Under the pieces are notes generated by a model. The model was not told the DNA's origin, did not search any database, and was given only the letters and a program-made list of their open reading frames with translations. A DNA stretch of 64,000 nucleotides from assembly GCA_027625915.1 (NCBI GenBank), contig JANTQA010000047.1, forward strand, positions 2,108,001-2,172,000. Direction: 5' to 3'. The stretch is from Anaeramoeba flamelloides (Eukaryota; Metamonada; Anaeramoebidae). The position numbers and the translations under genes were made by a program. Below, piece by piece: positions 12,311 through 22,908 of the stretch (position 1 is the first letter of the stretch; every line of letters begins with the position of its first letter).

Positions 12311-12901
12311 TTTAACAAGAAAATAAGAATATGCAAGTTTCTCCCTTAAAAAATATTATATAAATTGATTGATTTTGTCTATAAATAAGGGAAAACTTCC
12401 TATTTTCAACTATTAGAAAAAATAAATAAGTAGAATTTTTAAACTTGATCTTAAAAAAAAAAATTGAAATTATTCTTTTACTAAGATAATAGATTTTTTA
12501 TAACTCATTCAAAATTGATTTGTATTTCATTTTTATAAATTATTTCAATGATTAATTTTTTAAATATTTTTGGGTTCTAGCTAAATATTATTTTATGTAT
12601 AATTTAAATAAAAAAACACGAATTATTTATTTGACAATGATCATTTTAAACACTTTTTTACTTCAAAAAAAATTTTTTGAAAAGAGAAAAAAATCCAAAA
12701 AAAACAATAAAATTCAAAATAAAAAATTATTTTTTACCAAAAATGTTTCTAATGGAGAACAAAAAAACAATATTTGTAGACATATTTTAATTCCAAGAAT
12801 AAAAATGAATCAAAATTAGAATAATTGATATTCTTAATGTTTATTGAATTGTTAAGAAAATTTAAATTCAAGTAGGAACGGTTACTTATAATAAATCACA
12901 A

Positions 12902-15900
12902 TTATTTTAAGAAAAGTTGAAGCGTATTATTAGCTTTTTGCATTTCTGTAAGAAAATCATAAAATTGAGGCAAATCCAATTCAACATGTAAACCTTCAAC
13001 TTCATATTTTTTATTTGATTGTCCTGATTCATTATCGATGATGAATTTTAATTGCAAATAAGTACTACCTATTGAAGAGAGATCATCGCTTGAAGCAGTT
13101 ACACCAAATCTCCAATCCATATCAATTAAACGGTTGACATTTAAAGTTTGGTGCCCAATTATCCTTGATAACGAAATAAAATTCTTTTTCCATCGATCAG
13201 AAATTTTTTGTGAAATATCTTCGCTCAGACCTAAATTATATTTTGGAAAATTAATGATATGGAAGAGAGATTTAATGATTTTGGGATTAAAAAAAAAAAA
13301 TTACTTTAATAATTAGTATTTTTCGGAAATTCAAAATTTTTAAAAATTGATTTTCACTGACTCAAAACAATTTTAGTAGATATTAGAGAATTATAAATTT
13401 ATTTTAATATAATTTTGTAAATCATAAATATAAACCTTGTTTATGTCAAAGTTTACCAAAAAAATTTCCAAATATCAATTACTTTTTAGAAAGTTAGCTT
13501 GAAGAACAAATAGGAAATAAGTAGAATAACACACATTAAAGAAATATTGATATCTGTATAATATAAATCTAAAAAATCTAGATATTTTCTTAAAAATTGA
13601 AAAACTCAAATTCTTAATCTGATTCATTGAAAAAAAAACAACAATGTTCATTTTGATCTTCAATTGAAGATCAAAAGAAAATTCCAATAGAAATAAATAT
13701 TATTTTTCTAAAATCATTTTTACTGTTTCAGTAACCTTAGAATGACACGTTTTTACCGAGTGACTATAAATTTTGATATAAAAAAAAAACATTGTAAATG
13801 AATTAAGCGTAACAAAAAAAGTATCAAAAAAAAAGAGAAAAAAGCAAAAATGTATTAAAACAATTTCAATTTTGAAATTTCCAAAATTCAAATTTATTTC
13901 TTCTAATATCCACCTTCAAACCCTTTAGGCACATGTAATTCATCATTACAACTGGGCACCTTTGACTAGAAAATAGTTTAAATCAAATAAAACTAAGATA
14001 TTACTATCTCTTTTTGTCAGGTTGAAATTAAAATTATATCCAAAATATATCAAAGAGTTGGAGATTTAGCCAAACTCAAAACAATTCTTGAGATCAGTTA
14101 ATTTTTGTGAAAACAAAACGACAAGATAAACAAAAAAATTCCAAGATTGGTTTGAAGTGAGACTTTTTGAGAAAATTTTGAGAAGTTTCGAAATTGTGAG
14201 ATTAAATGAAAATTTGAGTGTCTGATAACCCGAGTTAAGGTATGTAAAAAAACAATAATTGATAAGAAATAAATTTTACAAGTAAACTAAACTATTTTTC
14301 AAAAATGTTGACTCTCGTTATAACATCACTGAAAATGTTTTTGTTGTTTTCTCTCATATTCTTTTCAAACGAATATTTTCAAATTTTTGGATCAGAATCT
14401 TTTTTTCTAATTTCATCAAATTTTTGTTTTTCTTTTTCAATTTTTTCTGTTTTTCTTTTCTTTTTTTTTTTAAATTTTTGTTTTGCATTATCGTTTTTTT
14501 TTTCATTTCTTTTTTTTTTTTTTGAAAAATTTCAATTTTTTAATTTATTTTTTTCGAAAGATCTTGGGTAGAAAAAAAAAAAAGTTGTTGGAAAATACCA
14601 AGAAACATTAAGAAAATTTCGACTATGTAATATATTTTAAAAATGTATCTGTTTATTTGCAAAAAATATTCTTGTAAACATCTTTTTCAGTGAAAGTGAG
14701 TAATAAAAATCCATAATATTAATTTCAAAATTTTTGATTAACTTTTTTTTTAGTTTTTAGCTTTATTTTTTATATTTTTTAAAATATCAGGTTTTTATAT
14801 ATTATTAATAATTCAAAAGTGGATTATTAATGTGATTTAATAATTATTGGTTGTAATTGAATATTTAAAGGATATATTTTTTTTTTTCAATTTATGTTTC
14901 AGGTGAGTCAAAATTTTTGATATATCCTTTCTTTTTTCAAAAAAGTTGCACTGGAAATAAAGTAAATATCGTTGTAAAAAAGTTAAACACATTTTTATAT
15001 TGAAAACCTTATTGGACTTGACAATGAAAAATGATTCCATTTAAAAGAAGAAATAAATTAACTTTAAAGAATAATTCTAAATTTGACTATTTTCAATCAA
15101 ATCAACAAAAACAATTTTAAAGATCTTCGATTATAGTGAAATCCAATTCGTACTTTTCAAGAGATCTCAAAAATAGTCAATTTTTTAAACAATTTTTTTT
15201 TTAATAATGGATTTAATTAAAGAAAAACCTTGACAAAAAGATAGTATTAGAAAAACTGTCATTCTTTTAAATCCTCAATTTTGTCTTTAGTATTTTAATT
15301 ATTTTTTTATTAATTATAATTACTTTGAATTTTCCAGGTTTCTGTGATTTCTGTGATTATCTTAATATTACAGCCTTTGGGACCCACATGAAAATTTATA
15401 AGAAATAGAAATTGATTTCCTATTATAAAATTTTATGCTTTATGACAAACTCCAAATTGCTTACGACAGGATATATCAAATCTTTGGATTTATAATAGAG
15501 GAAAAAAAAATCAAGTTAGCATATATTTTTTTGTTTTTTGATCATTAACAAACAAATTCCTGAAAAAAAAAAATGAAAATTGATGTAGATCTTCAATTTC
15601 ACAAGACTGTAAAAATCTCAGATTTAAACAATACAAAAGTTAATGATCGAAAATTTCTTTCAAGTTTCTTTAATTTCTGTAATTTCTTTTGATTTTTATG
15701 ATTTCTTTTCTTTTGAAATTCAATCCTCGGATTTACTTTCTTTCAAAAAAAAAAAAAAAGAATAATAATAAATTCCTCTTAAAAGGTAGCATAAATTGTA
15801 AAATTTCAGTTTTCATATAATTGGAATTGAATATTCTATTTCATCAAAAAGAATTTTATAAGAGATAATTAATTTTTACAGTTAAATCCAAATTTAAAAA

Positions 15901-18900
15901 AAAATTTATTTTTGCTCCAAATAAAACGAAGACTTACGAATATTTTTGATACATTTATTTTTTTCGAAATCCAAATTGACGAGTCGAAGAATAATAGATC
16001 GTTGGATATTTACTTAAAAAAATAAGATTTTTTGTTTTTCAATTGAACTTTTTATACCCATTTTAGTCAATTTCGAAATATGTATTTATATTCAAAGCAC
16101 AGAATACTGAAAAGTTCGATACTAATAAATTCAAAAAAAATTTAGTTTAATTTACATTTTTATCAATCTGATAACTTCCACTTTCAAAACAGTTCTTTAT
16201 AAAGAATATTTTGAAGATCAACTAATTTTCCAAAGTTTCTTAGCATTTAAACCAAAAAAATACTTTCTTCATATTAGAGTGAGGCAGAGTAAAAAAATTT
16301 AAAAAATAAAAAAAAAAGTAAAAATTATAAAACTTTCTTTTGAATTTAACAGCAACCAAGAGTGAAATTAAATTATGATGAATAATTTTCGTTTTGAATT
16401 GGTTTATGAAGTTCTTTTTAAAATTTCTACTAATTGTCATTGAAAAATGTTTTTGTAAATTGAACTAAAAATGTTTCATTTTTGAATTGGAAAAAGATGG
16501 TATGTATATAAAATTTCACGGTCAAATTGGAAAAACTGTCTTGTGTTTCAATCTCCATTTTGTCTTGAATCATTTATTTTTTCTGAATTAATTCTTCTTA
16601 CTTTTCATTTCCATGTTGCTGTGATTTTTCTTTGTTTATTCTGTGATTTATGTGATTTGTGTGGTTTCTTTGATTCTATTAAGGTTTTCAATTAAAAAAC
16701 GTGTTGATTTTTTTTTTAATTGTGAACATTTCGAGAATAACAAAAATTATAGAATTAAATAAAATAATCACAGTAACCGAAGATGAAAAGATTATTTCAA
16801 TTAATAGAAAAAAAAAATAACCATTGTGAAAAAAATTTGGATAATTAAAAAAAATTGGATCAGTCAAAAATTTGTTTTCGTGTTTTAAATAGTAAATATT
16901 AGCAAAATGATTTTTGATCAAAGTAAAATTTTATTTACAAATCTTTCATTCAAAAAAAACCAAAGTCACTATCAATTAAAATTTTCAAAGAAATATTATT
17001 TCGTTGCATTTCTACCCTTTGGAATTGCTTTGGAACGCTAAAAATACAAAAATTGAATTTTAATTGTAAACTTTACTAAAAATATTAATTTTTTTTTATA
17101 GATTACTTTCCAAGATCAAGTTAGTGATTGTTTGGGACACCCAAAAATGAATAATTCTTTTAAATTAAGATTTGTTTTATGGGAATTTTTAGAATTTAAA
17201 TGGTTTCTAAAATCTTAATATTTCGTTATTTTGAAGTTTTGATTGTAAAAAATTAGTCAAAATCAATCTCTTTTGAAAAAATATCTTTTTTGGAAGATTT
17301 TATGATTCAATTTGGTTTAAAAGGATATTTAAGATTAACCTTGATAAATTCACGTTATCTAACAATGATAAATATCTGATTGAATTAATAGATTTGAATA
17401 TTTGTCCATAAATAGTTATCTTGGTTTTATTAAAGTTTACAATTAAAATTCAATTTTTTTTCTTTTAGCGTTCCAAAGCAATTCCAAAGGGTAGAAATGC
17501 AACGAAATAATATTTCTTTGAAAATTTTAATTGATAGTGACTTTGGTTTTTTTTGAATGAAAGATTTGTAAATAAAATTTTACTTTGATCAAAAATCATT
17601 TTGCTAATATTTACTATTTAAAACACGAAAACAAATTTTTGACTGATCCAATTTTTTTTAATTACCCAAATTTTTTTCGCAATGGTAAATGGTTAAAGAT
17701 AAAATAAAGATTTAATCACAATAATAGTTTTTACATTACTATATTTTAGCAGAGGTTTATATTTGACTAAATGATCAATAAAAATTTGTTGAAAAATTTA
17801 TCTATTGCCAAGGTTAAAGCAATTACTTTATTCGGTCTTAATATTAAAGAGATATTTATTGTCTTTATTTTGATTTTATTGGTCGAAAAAATTCTAAATT
17901 ATGGTTTGAATCGAGTAGTTTCTTCTTTTGATTGAAATTACTTTTCCTTTTCAGATTTGCCTTAGTTTCTCAATAAACAAACATGTTTTACTTTTCTTCC
18001 ATTTTCACTTTTTTTAACACAGTAGCAGTAAAAGGATAAAGTTGTTTTTATGTAAACTCTTGATTTTTTTCGTCTACTGGTATTTGAATAATAAATGGGA
18101 AAAAAATTTCAACTTTTCCTCGTTTTCCTATTTTCCTTTTTTTTTTTAAAAATAAATTTCAAAGAAATAGGTTGTAATTTGTGAGCTCTATTTATTTGGT
18201 TGGTACTTTTTTATATTTGAGGTAAATGTATATATTAGGCAAACTAAGAATTCTAAATGAAACTCAGATCCTGAAGAATTGTAAAACAAAAAATAAGATG
18301 AAAATCGAACACATTTAAATTTCAAATACTGGTATGTAAAAAATTTAAAAAATTTTAGAAATGAAAACAAGATAATCAGCTGAAATTTTAGACTTTTATT
18401 ATTCAAATAGTGGTATAAGAAATTTTCAAGAACTTTTTTTGAGCAACTCTTGTTCACGTTCAGTATTTTGATTGGTAAAACCTTTTTGAGATTCTTCAAT
18501 CAATTTTTGAGACGGGATTGGTTTTTCTTTTTTGAGTCTTACAAATAAAAAAAGAGAGAAAGCATTTTAACAAAGAACCAAATAAAAAGTTCTTTCAATC
18601 AGATCTTTATACTTTTGCTACGTACACCCATTATACCCCTGTGTGGCATATTTAAAACTTGTACTTAATTTTTTACTTAAGTTTGCCTTTGAATATCTTA
18701 ATCTTTACGATCTCTTTAAATTCTAAAGTTATTTTTGGTGGAGAAATTTGCTTGAAGAATTTCAGTAAAAGTAAGATTATTAGAAACGATCGATCATTAA
18801 CACTTTTTCAAAATTCTCACAATAAAAATCATTGAGGTTTTTAAATTTCAAGGCCACAAATTGGTAATTAAACGATCAATTGTTTGGAACAATAATTAAA

Positions 18901-19398
18901 AAAAGAAAAAAAAAAAAAAGAAAAGGGAAAAAAAACAAAAGCATTCAACGTAAAAAAGAAAAAACAATTGGTTGAATATGAATAGTCTACTGACAAAATT
19001 TCAATTACAATTCGGTTGACGTTTAACTTTGTAAATAAAAATGAACAATTATTAGTTTCGAAAAGTCGATCAAAAATTAAAAAAAGATTATTACCAAACG
19101 TTTCAAGATCCTTTTTGATTGAAGATGGCATTAATTTCTTTTTTAATGAGAGATTAAAAAAGAAAAGTGCACCACGAAACGGGCTTGTTAATGCTGAAGA
19201 ACTTAATGAATATACTTTTGCAAGCTTTTCAATTGAGTCTGTAATTTTAAGCGAGGTGTTCGTAAAGAGCCTGAAAATTGAATCGCAAATTGAAAGAACT
19301 ATTTCGTCACTCAACTCAGACAATTTGTCCATATCGGAGATCATTTGTGGATCAACTGATTCGTTTGTGAATTTGAATTTTGATTTTGTTTGGCTCAT
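12902..19398 (-). CDS. COMMD7: COMM domain-containing protein, COMMD7-like
   Basis: Exon 1 (19398-19095) and exon 2 (13230-12902) join in phase 1 (TTT G/GT CTG) to give 210 residues, close to the 200 of human COMMD7. The N-terminal helical domain (residues about 15-110) follows COMMD7 order: DMDKLSELSDEI, SSALTSPFRGALFFF, LMPSSIKKDLETFG/LSED. The COMM domain (about 120-205) contains RWKKNFISLSRI, GHQTLNVNRLIDMDWRFGV and a C-terminal LDLPQFYDFLTEMQKA. COMMD proteins form the ten-member Commander ring that works with Retriever in endosomal recycling; human COMMD7 has also been tied to NF-kB control. Donor GTAATA at 19094 and acceptor ATTTAG at 13232 are canonical. The 5864-base intron is the oddity. 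Exon identity is strong; assignment to COMMD7 rather than a sister paralogue is by motif order. Confidence 0.9.
13430..13985 (+). repeat. Dispersed repeat family C, copy 1
   Basis: A unit of about 550 bp recurs at 26455-27010 and 62445-62990 in the same orientation, and in part at 59930-60205 inverted. Landmarks: CAAATATCAATTACTTTTTA, then TTGATCTTCAATTGAAGATC (a perfect palindrome), AAATAAATATTATTT and ACTGTTTCAGTAACCTTAGA. The left end (ACCTTGTTTATGTCAAAG) and the right end (CTTTGACTAGAAAATAG) hint at weak inverted termini. No coding capacity. Confidence 0.65.
14330..15045 (+). repeat. Dispersed repeat family E, single-arm copy
   Basis: It shares words with the large palindrome inside the GPN1 intron (48435-49555). 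These include ATATTTTCAAATTTTTGGAT with CAGAATC, a T-rich tract broken by single C and G residues, GAAAGATCTTGGGTAG, TTTTCAGTGAAAGTGAGTAA and TATCAGGTTTTTATATATT. Here only one arm of the structure is evident, so it may be the ancestral or a solo form. Confidence 0.55.
15350..15830 (+). repeat. Dispersed repeat family O, copy 1
   Basis: Landmarks ATTTTATGCTTTATGACAAA, ACGACAGGATATATCAAATC and GATCTTCAATTTCACAAGA recur, in part inverted, at 57650-58130 and 59080-59620. The 57650 copy is itself a foldback, with the GATCTTCAATTT block on both arms. No coding capacity; class unknown. Confidence 0.5.
16820..17685. repeat. Large inverted repeat, arms about 260 bp, carrying an exon-like segment in each arm
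   Basis: The left arm (16820-17080) and right arm (17428-17685) are near-identical reverse complements; shared words include GGTAGAAATGCAACGAAATA and TTGATCAAAGTAAAATT-type blocks. The spacer is about 345 bp. In the right arm, plus strand, TTTTAG precedes an open run RSKAIPKGRNATK and a stop. The left arm carries the same on the minus strand. The arms end at CAATGGT. The high identity suggests a recent inverted duplication or a foldback element that captured a gene end. Confidence 0.72.
17103..17504 (+). CDS. Candidate last two exons of an unidentified gene inside the COMMD7 intron
   Basis: After TTTTTATAG (17102) an 18-base open run ITFQDQ ends at GTTAGT (about 17121). An acceptor CTTTTAG (17468) is followed by RSKAIPKGRNATK and a stop near 17504. 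The join is in frame and gives ITFQDQRSKAIPKGRNATK. The last exon is inside the right arm of the inverted repeat and has a mirror copy in the left arm. I do not recognise the protein. The evidence is splice-site grammar plus coding-like composition in a background where codons such as GCA, CCA and GGT are rare. It could equally be a captured gene fragment. Confidence 0.28.
18426..18750 (-). CDS. Candidate nested gene fragment (two exons) in the COMMD7 intron
   Basis: Exon a (18750-18677) and exon b (18537-18426) join across a 139-base GTAAAA...TTGTAAG intron. They give 61 residues without interruption: QISPPKITLEFKEIVKIKIF, a short basic run, KEKPIPSQKLIEESQKGF, TNQNTEREQELLKKSS and a stop. 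The possible acceptor before exon a is TTCAAG at 18751. It lies on the same strand as COMMD7, but its reading phase does not fit splicing from COMMD7 exon 1, so it would be a nested gene or a relic. The 5' exon was not found; an ATG at about 18828 begins a short open run that does not join cleanly. Product unknown. Confidence 0.38.
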
Positions 19399-19524
19399 AA
19401 TTTCAAAATAGTTTTTGAGAGAAAAAATGAAAAGCTAAGTTGAACTTTTTGTAAAATTCAACTAAATGGTCTAACATTTATTCTTTTTATTTTAAATAGT
19501 TGGAAATAATTTATAACGCTAACT

Positions 19525-20024
19525 TTAAGACTGAGTTCCCGCAAGGAGGGTGTTGTGTTGTTGTGCTATTTTACATTCAATTCTCAAAAAGAATTTTCAT
19601 TCAGAAGAAATTGAACTAAAAAAGTAATATTTTCAAAAATCAAATTAAGAAGTAAAAAAATAATTTCAAATAGATTTTAGAATTTATATTTTTTAAAAAA
19701 AAAAATGACTTTAGGGGATTTACAAGTACATTTCAAATTTGAAAACATTTCAAACTGGTAAAAGTAACTCGAAAAATTATTTTGAAAAGCTTTGGAAATT
19801 TTTTTCTGTTTATAGATTTGAAATGGAAATTACGAAATAGTTAAATCTTATTTTGAAAGGATAAAAGAACAGTTGAAAAGTTGATAATTGTTTGAATTGT
19901 GAAAAATATACCTTTGTTTTATATCAGAAATTCTCAACATAAATTTAACTGAGATGTATTGAACTCCTGAAAGAGTGTTTTTATCATTAATTCCACTGTT
20001 TTCACCTAAAAAGATAGTCCTTAA
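19525..20024 (+). mobile_element. TTAA-flanked element, family G, copy 1
   Basis: A 500 bp non-coding element starting TTAAGACTGAGTTCCCGC and ending GATAGTCCTTAA. It is colinear with 29389-29916, which starts TTAAGGACTACGTTCCC and ends CGTAGTCCT, and with the right end of a copy at 36187. Internal landmarks are ACATTTCAAATTTGAAAACA and CCACTGTTTTCACCTAAAA. TTAA at both ends with inverted GGACTA termini is the pattern of piggyBac-type target duplication; that class is inferred. Confidence 0.6.
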
Positions 20025-20624
20025 GTGACGAGAAACCAGATAATATGGAACATTGTAAAATTAATATCATCAGTATCACTTCAAAGGTAAAAACATTGAA
20101 TGAGATCTAATGCACAAAAAACTTTTAAATTATGGTAACTTTTTAGGAATTCTTTTAAAATATTTCCTTTTCATAGAATTTGTAATAATTTGCCTTAATA
20201 CCGATTTTTTTGTGCTTTAAATCCCATTCAATGTTTTTCCCTTAAAAACTGATACTAGCTGAACAAGTATGAAAAAATAATATTAGAATTATAAAAGTTA
20301 GACAAGACTACTACTTCAATTATCAAATCATACTTGTTATTTGAGTTTATTTGCAGTGTAATCAATATTCCTGTTCTCAAAAATCTTGATTGTTTTGTAT
20401 TTATTGTTGTTAATAGTACTAGGATTTATAAAAGTCCATAGTCTCCAAAAAATGCCTAATTTGGGGCAAAAAATTTTAAATAGATCTGACAATGAATTTT
20501 CTTTAAATTCAACTTTAGGATATTTTTTTTGACAAGATAATAACTAATAGTTTTGAAAACACTTATCATCTAGAAAAACTCAATTAAGGGTAAAAAAATA
20601 ACCGATGATAAATATTGAAAGTGT

Positions 20625-21165
20625 CTGTAGAATGTCGTCAAGTACCTTGCTTTTCTTTGGATTTTCTGTTTTATTTTGTAAAGTGTTCTAGATTTTTTTT
20701 ACTTTTTAAAATAAACAGAAAATTTCTTTAATTTTTGGTTTATTTCCAAAATAAAAAAAAACCTCACTAGATTTTCGGTTAACCTTATTATAATTGGTAT
20801 TTTGAGTAGAAAATATTTAGATTTTACAAAAAAAAAAACAAGCTTAAAAAAATTACATGTTATTGTTTCTTGAGTTTTTTGTTTATTTTGATAATCAATG
20901 TATTTTCTTTAGGTTTTTTTTGAGGTTTTCTATTTATTTTGAAAATCAATATATTTGGCAAATAAAATAGAAAACCCCAAAAAATCCTAGAACACTTAAC
21001 AAATAAAACAAAAAACCCAAAAAAACCTAACGAAAATCTATCGATTTTCCCAATAAATAGAAGACCTCAACAAAACTACTCTCAATTTTTCCATAATTCA
21101 AAAGAATTGGAAAAAAGTTTTAATTTTTATCTATTCTTACAAATTCTGGACAAAATATACATCAA
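20625..21165. repeat. Hairpin-module repeat, family B
   Basis: A string of short self-complementary modules. These include TTTTTTACTTTTTAAAATAA with AACAGAAAA and its inverse, TTTTTGAGGTTTTCTATTT with AAATAGAAAACC inverse copies, and a CCATAATTCAAAAGAATTGG palindrome near 21090. The same modules are rearranged at 33930, 46770 and 54093. No coding capacity. Confidence 0.6.
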
Positions 21166-21479
21166 TATTCTGTTGAATCCCAAAAATATATAGAAACGTT
21201 ATGTTACTGACGTTATGATTATTTGTACTTTTAAATTTTCTTTTTTTTTTTAATAATTTTTAAATATTGTCGAAATTCCAAATAGTAAAATTTTCCAATT
21301 TGTTATCAAACCTTTGATTCTAAATGTAATAATTTGTTTTTCTCACCCCAGTTCACTAATTAATATTCTCATTTTCCATTGTTCAAAAATTTAGTACCGT
21401 TTTTAATTTTTTTAAATTTAAGAAATCAAAATTTTTTATAAATTTACATTTTCTTTGATAATAATGAAATCTAATTTTT

Positions 21480-22335
21480 ATCTTATGAGAAAAATTTTTG
21501 CTTCAGTTTTATAAATTAATTGTGGTGAGTGGATATTAATTTGTAAAAAAAAATTAACTGATTTATTGATAAATCTATCATTCTTTTGAAACTACTTTGT
21601 TTCATGTCAAATATTGTGAGACCATAATAAATTTGACTTAAAATGAGAGCTTTGAAAGAAGTTATTTTGAAAGTATTACAAATTTCTTTTTTTTTTGAAA
21701 CAATCGATTATGTCCTTTTAAGGATTTTTCTACCTTTTTTAAATTATATTCAAGTTATATTTTTTTGACTAACCAAATTAAAAGAAAAAAAAATAAATTT
21801 TAATTAGTTGTTGATATTTAGTTTTTTTATTATGTGGATAGCATCTCGGATCGTTTTATTCTTCCCAGGTATCCTTCTTAGTTAATCTTTTAAAATATAT
21901 TAAAGTGGTTTTCATGATAAAAATAATATCATCTGGATATATTTGTACAAGAAAAATCAAAGTTTTTAATTTTTCTTTAGGAAATTAGATTACAATGCAA
22001 AGAGAATTGGTGATAAAGTATTCTCTGATTATGTTCAATTCCTTCTTTATGTACATATCTTTTCAAGAGTCAAATTTGGATTCTTTCACTTTTTTTGATT
22101 GTTTTAATAATTTGATAATTTAAAATGTATCCTATAGATTTAAAACAATTTTAAAATATCTTTATTATCTACTGAGTATTCAATCTTTTCTTTTTCTTTT
22201 TTTATTGTTTTTTTAATTTTCCTAAATAAATTTAAAACAGTAATTCTTGTTTCAAAATATTTTTTAAATCCAAATTGTTTTTTAGACATCAAAATTGAGT
22301 CACAAGAGTCTTGAATTCCAAAGAATATCAACTTT
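21480..22335 (-). mobile_element. Decayed LINE reverse-transcriptase fragment
   Basis: Minus-strand pieces follow the order of a non-LTR RT. First comes QFGFKKYFETRITVLNLFRKI (22270-22190; the Q-x-GF-R/K...T...L...I motif at the front of the RT domain). A YPDD box follows near 21930, in the place of the usual Y/FADD. Near 21490-21620 is the stretch corresponding to 11770-11910 of the better copy, beginning TTTTGCTTCAGTTTTATAAA on the plus strand. The frame is broken several times. The 3' end with the zinc knuckle is missing. Confidence 0.65.
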
Positions 22336-22908
22336 TAAAAAAAAAAATCTAATAAGAGATTAATATATCGAGATAGGTAGATAATTTAATCGTTAACCAT
22401 AATTTACAGCTATACGAAAAAATAATAAATTTCTTTTTTTTAATAAGATTTATACTTTTTTCAGTTTAATTTGTTATTTAATTTAAAAATATATTGTCAA
22501 CTATTTTCTCAATCCTTATAATAATTTTTTAAATTTCTTATACCCTCCCCCTCCAAATACTTTTGTAAAAAAAAAAAATAAATAAAAGCGGAGGAATCGA
22601 AACAACTTAAAAAAGGGGATTTGCAAAAAGTAAAAAGTATAAAAAATGAAATATGATTTCCTACATTAAATAAAAAACAATTAATATTTTTATTTTTATC
22701 CCATCATAAAAACAATACAAGTCTTTGAACATACGATAAAAACAAAAAAAAATCTACAAATTCTAAAAATATTTAACATTTTTATCATTTTGATTAATTT
22801 AATATTAATAATTCCAAAATTACAATAAAACAATGAAAATGTTTTTTCAAATACTATTAAATTGTAAAAAATTTCAATTTTATTTCATTAAACAACAATA
22901 TTCCAAAA

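Larger units (their letters stand above)
8577..12901. other. Intergenic gap with LINE relic and foldback repeats
   Basis: From 8577 to about 10500 no coding segment or clear repeat boundary was recognised; it is AT-rich, with homopolymer runs. A run of 14 G lies at 10540-10553. Pieces of the hairpin repeat family B lie near 10560-10800, and C runs near 10930. A 5'-truncated LINE occupies 10992-12310. From 12310 to the COMMD7 stop nothing further was identified. Confidence 0.6.
13231..19094 (-). other. Giant intron (5.86 kb) of the COMMD7-like gene
   Basis: GTAATA...ATTTAG, phase 1. It contains repeat C (13430-13985), repeat E (14330-15045), repeat O (15350-15830), a 260 bp inverted repeat pair (16820-17685) and exon-like segments on the same strand (18750-18426) and the opposite strand (about 17103-17504). 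The stretches 16100-16800 and 17700-18420 show no recognised feature. The intron is about nine times longer than the coding sequence it interrupts. Confidence 0.82.
19399..22908. other. Intergenic gap with a TTAA element, hairpin repeats and an RT relic
   Basis: Contents: repeat G (19525-20024), hairpin family B (about 20625-21165) and a decayed LINE fragment (21480-22335). The interval 20030-20620 and the last 570 bases before the DUF547 stop show no recognised feature. The latter has short A and C runs (near 22550) and should contain the 3' end of the RGS-DUF547 transcript. Confidence 0.6.

Noticed and set aside
12595-12819. 74-residue Lys/Asn-rich plus-strand open frame near the LINE 5' end
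   Set aside because: Composition equals background, and no motif or partner exon was seen.
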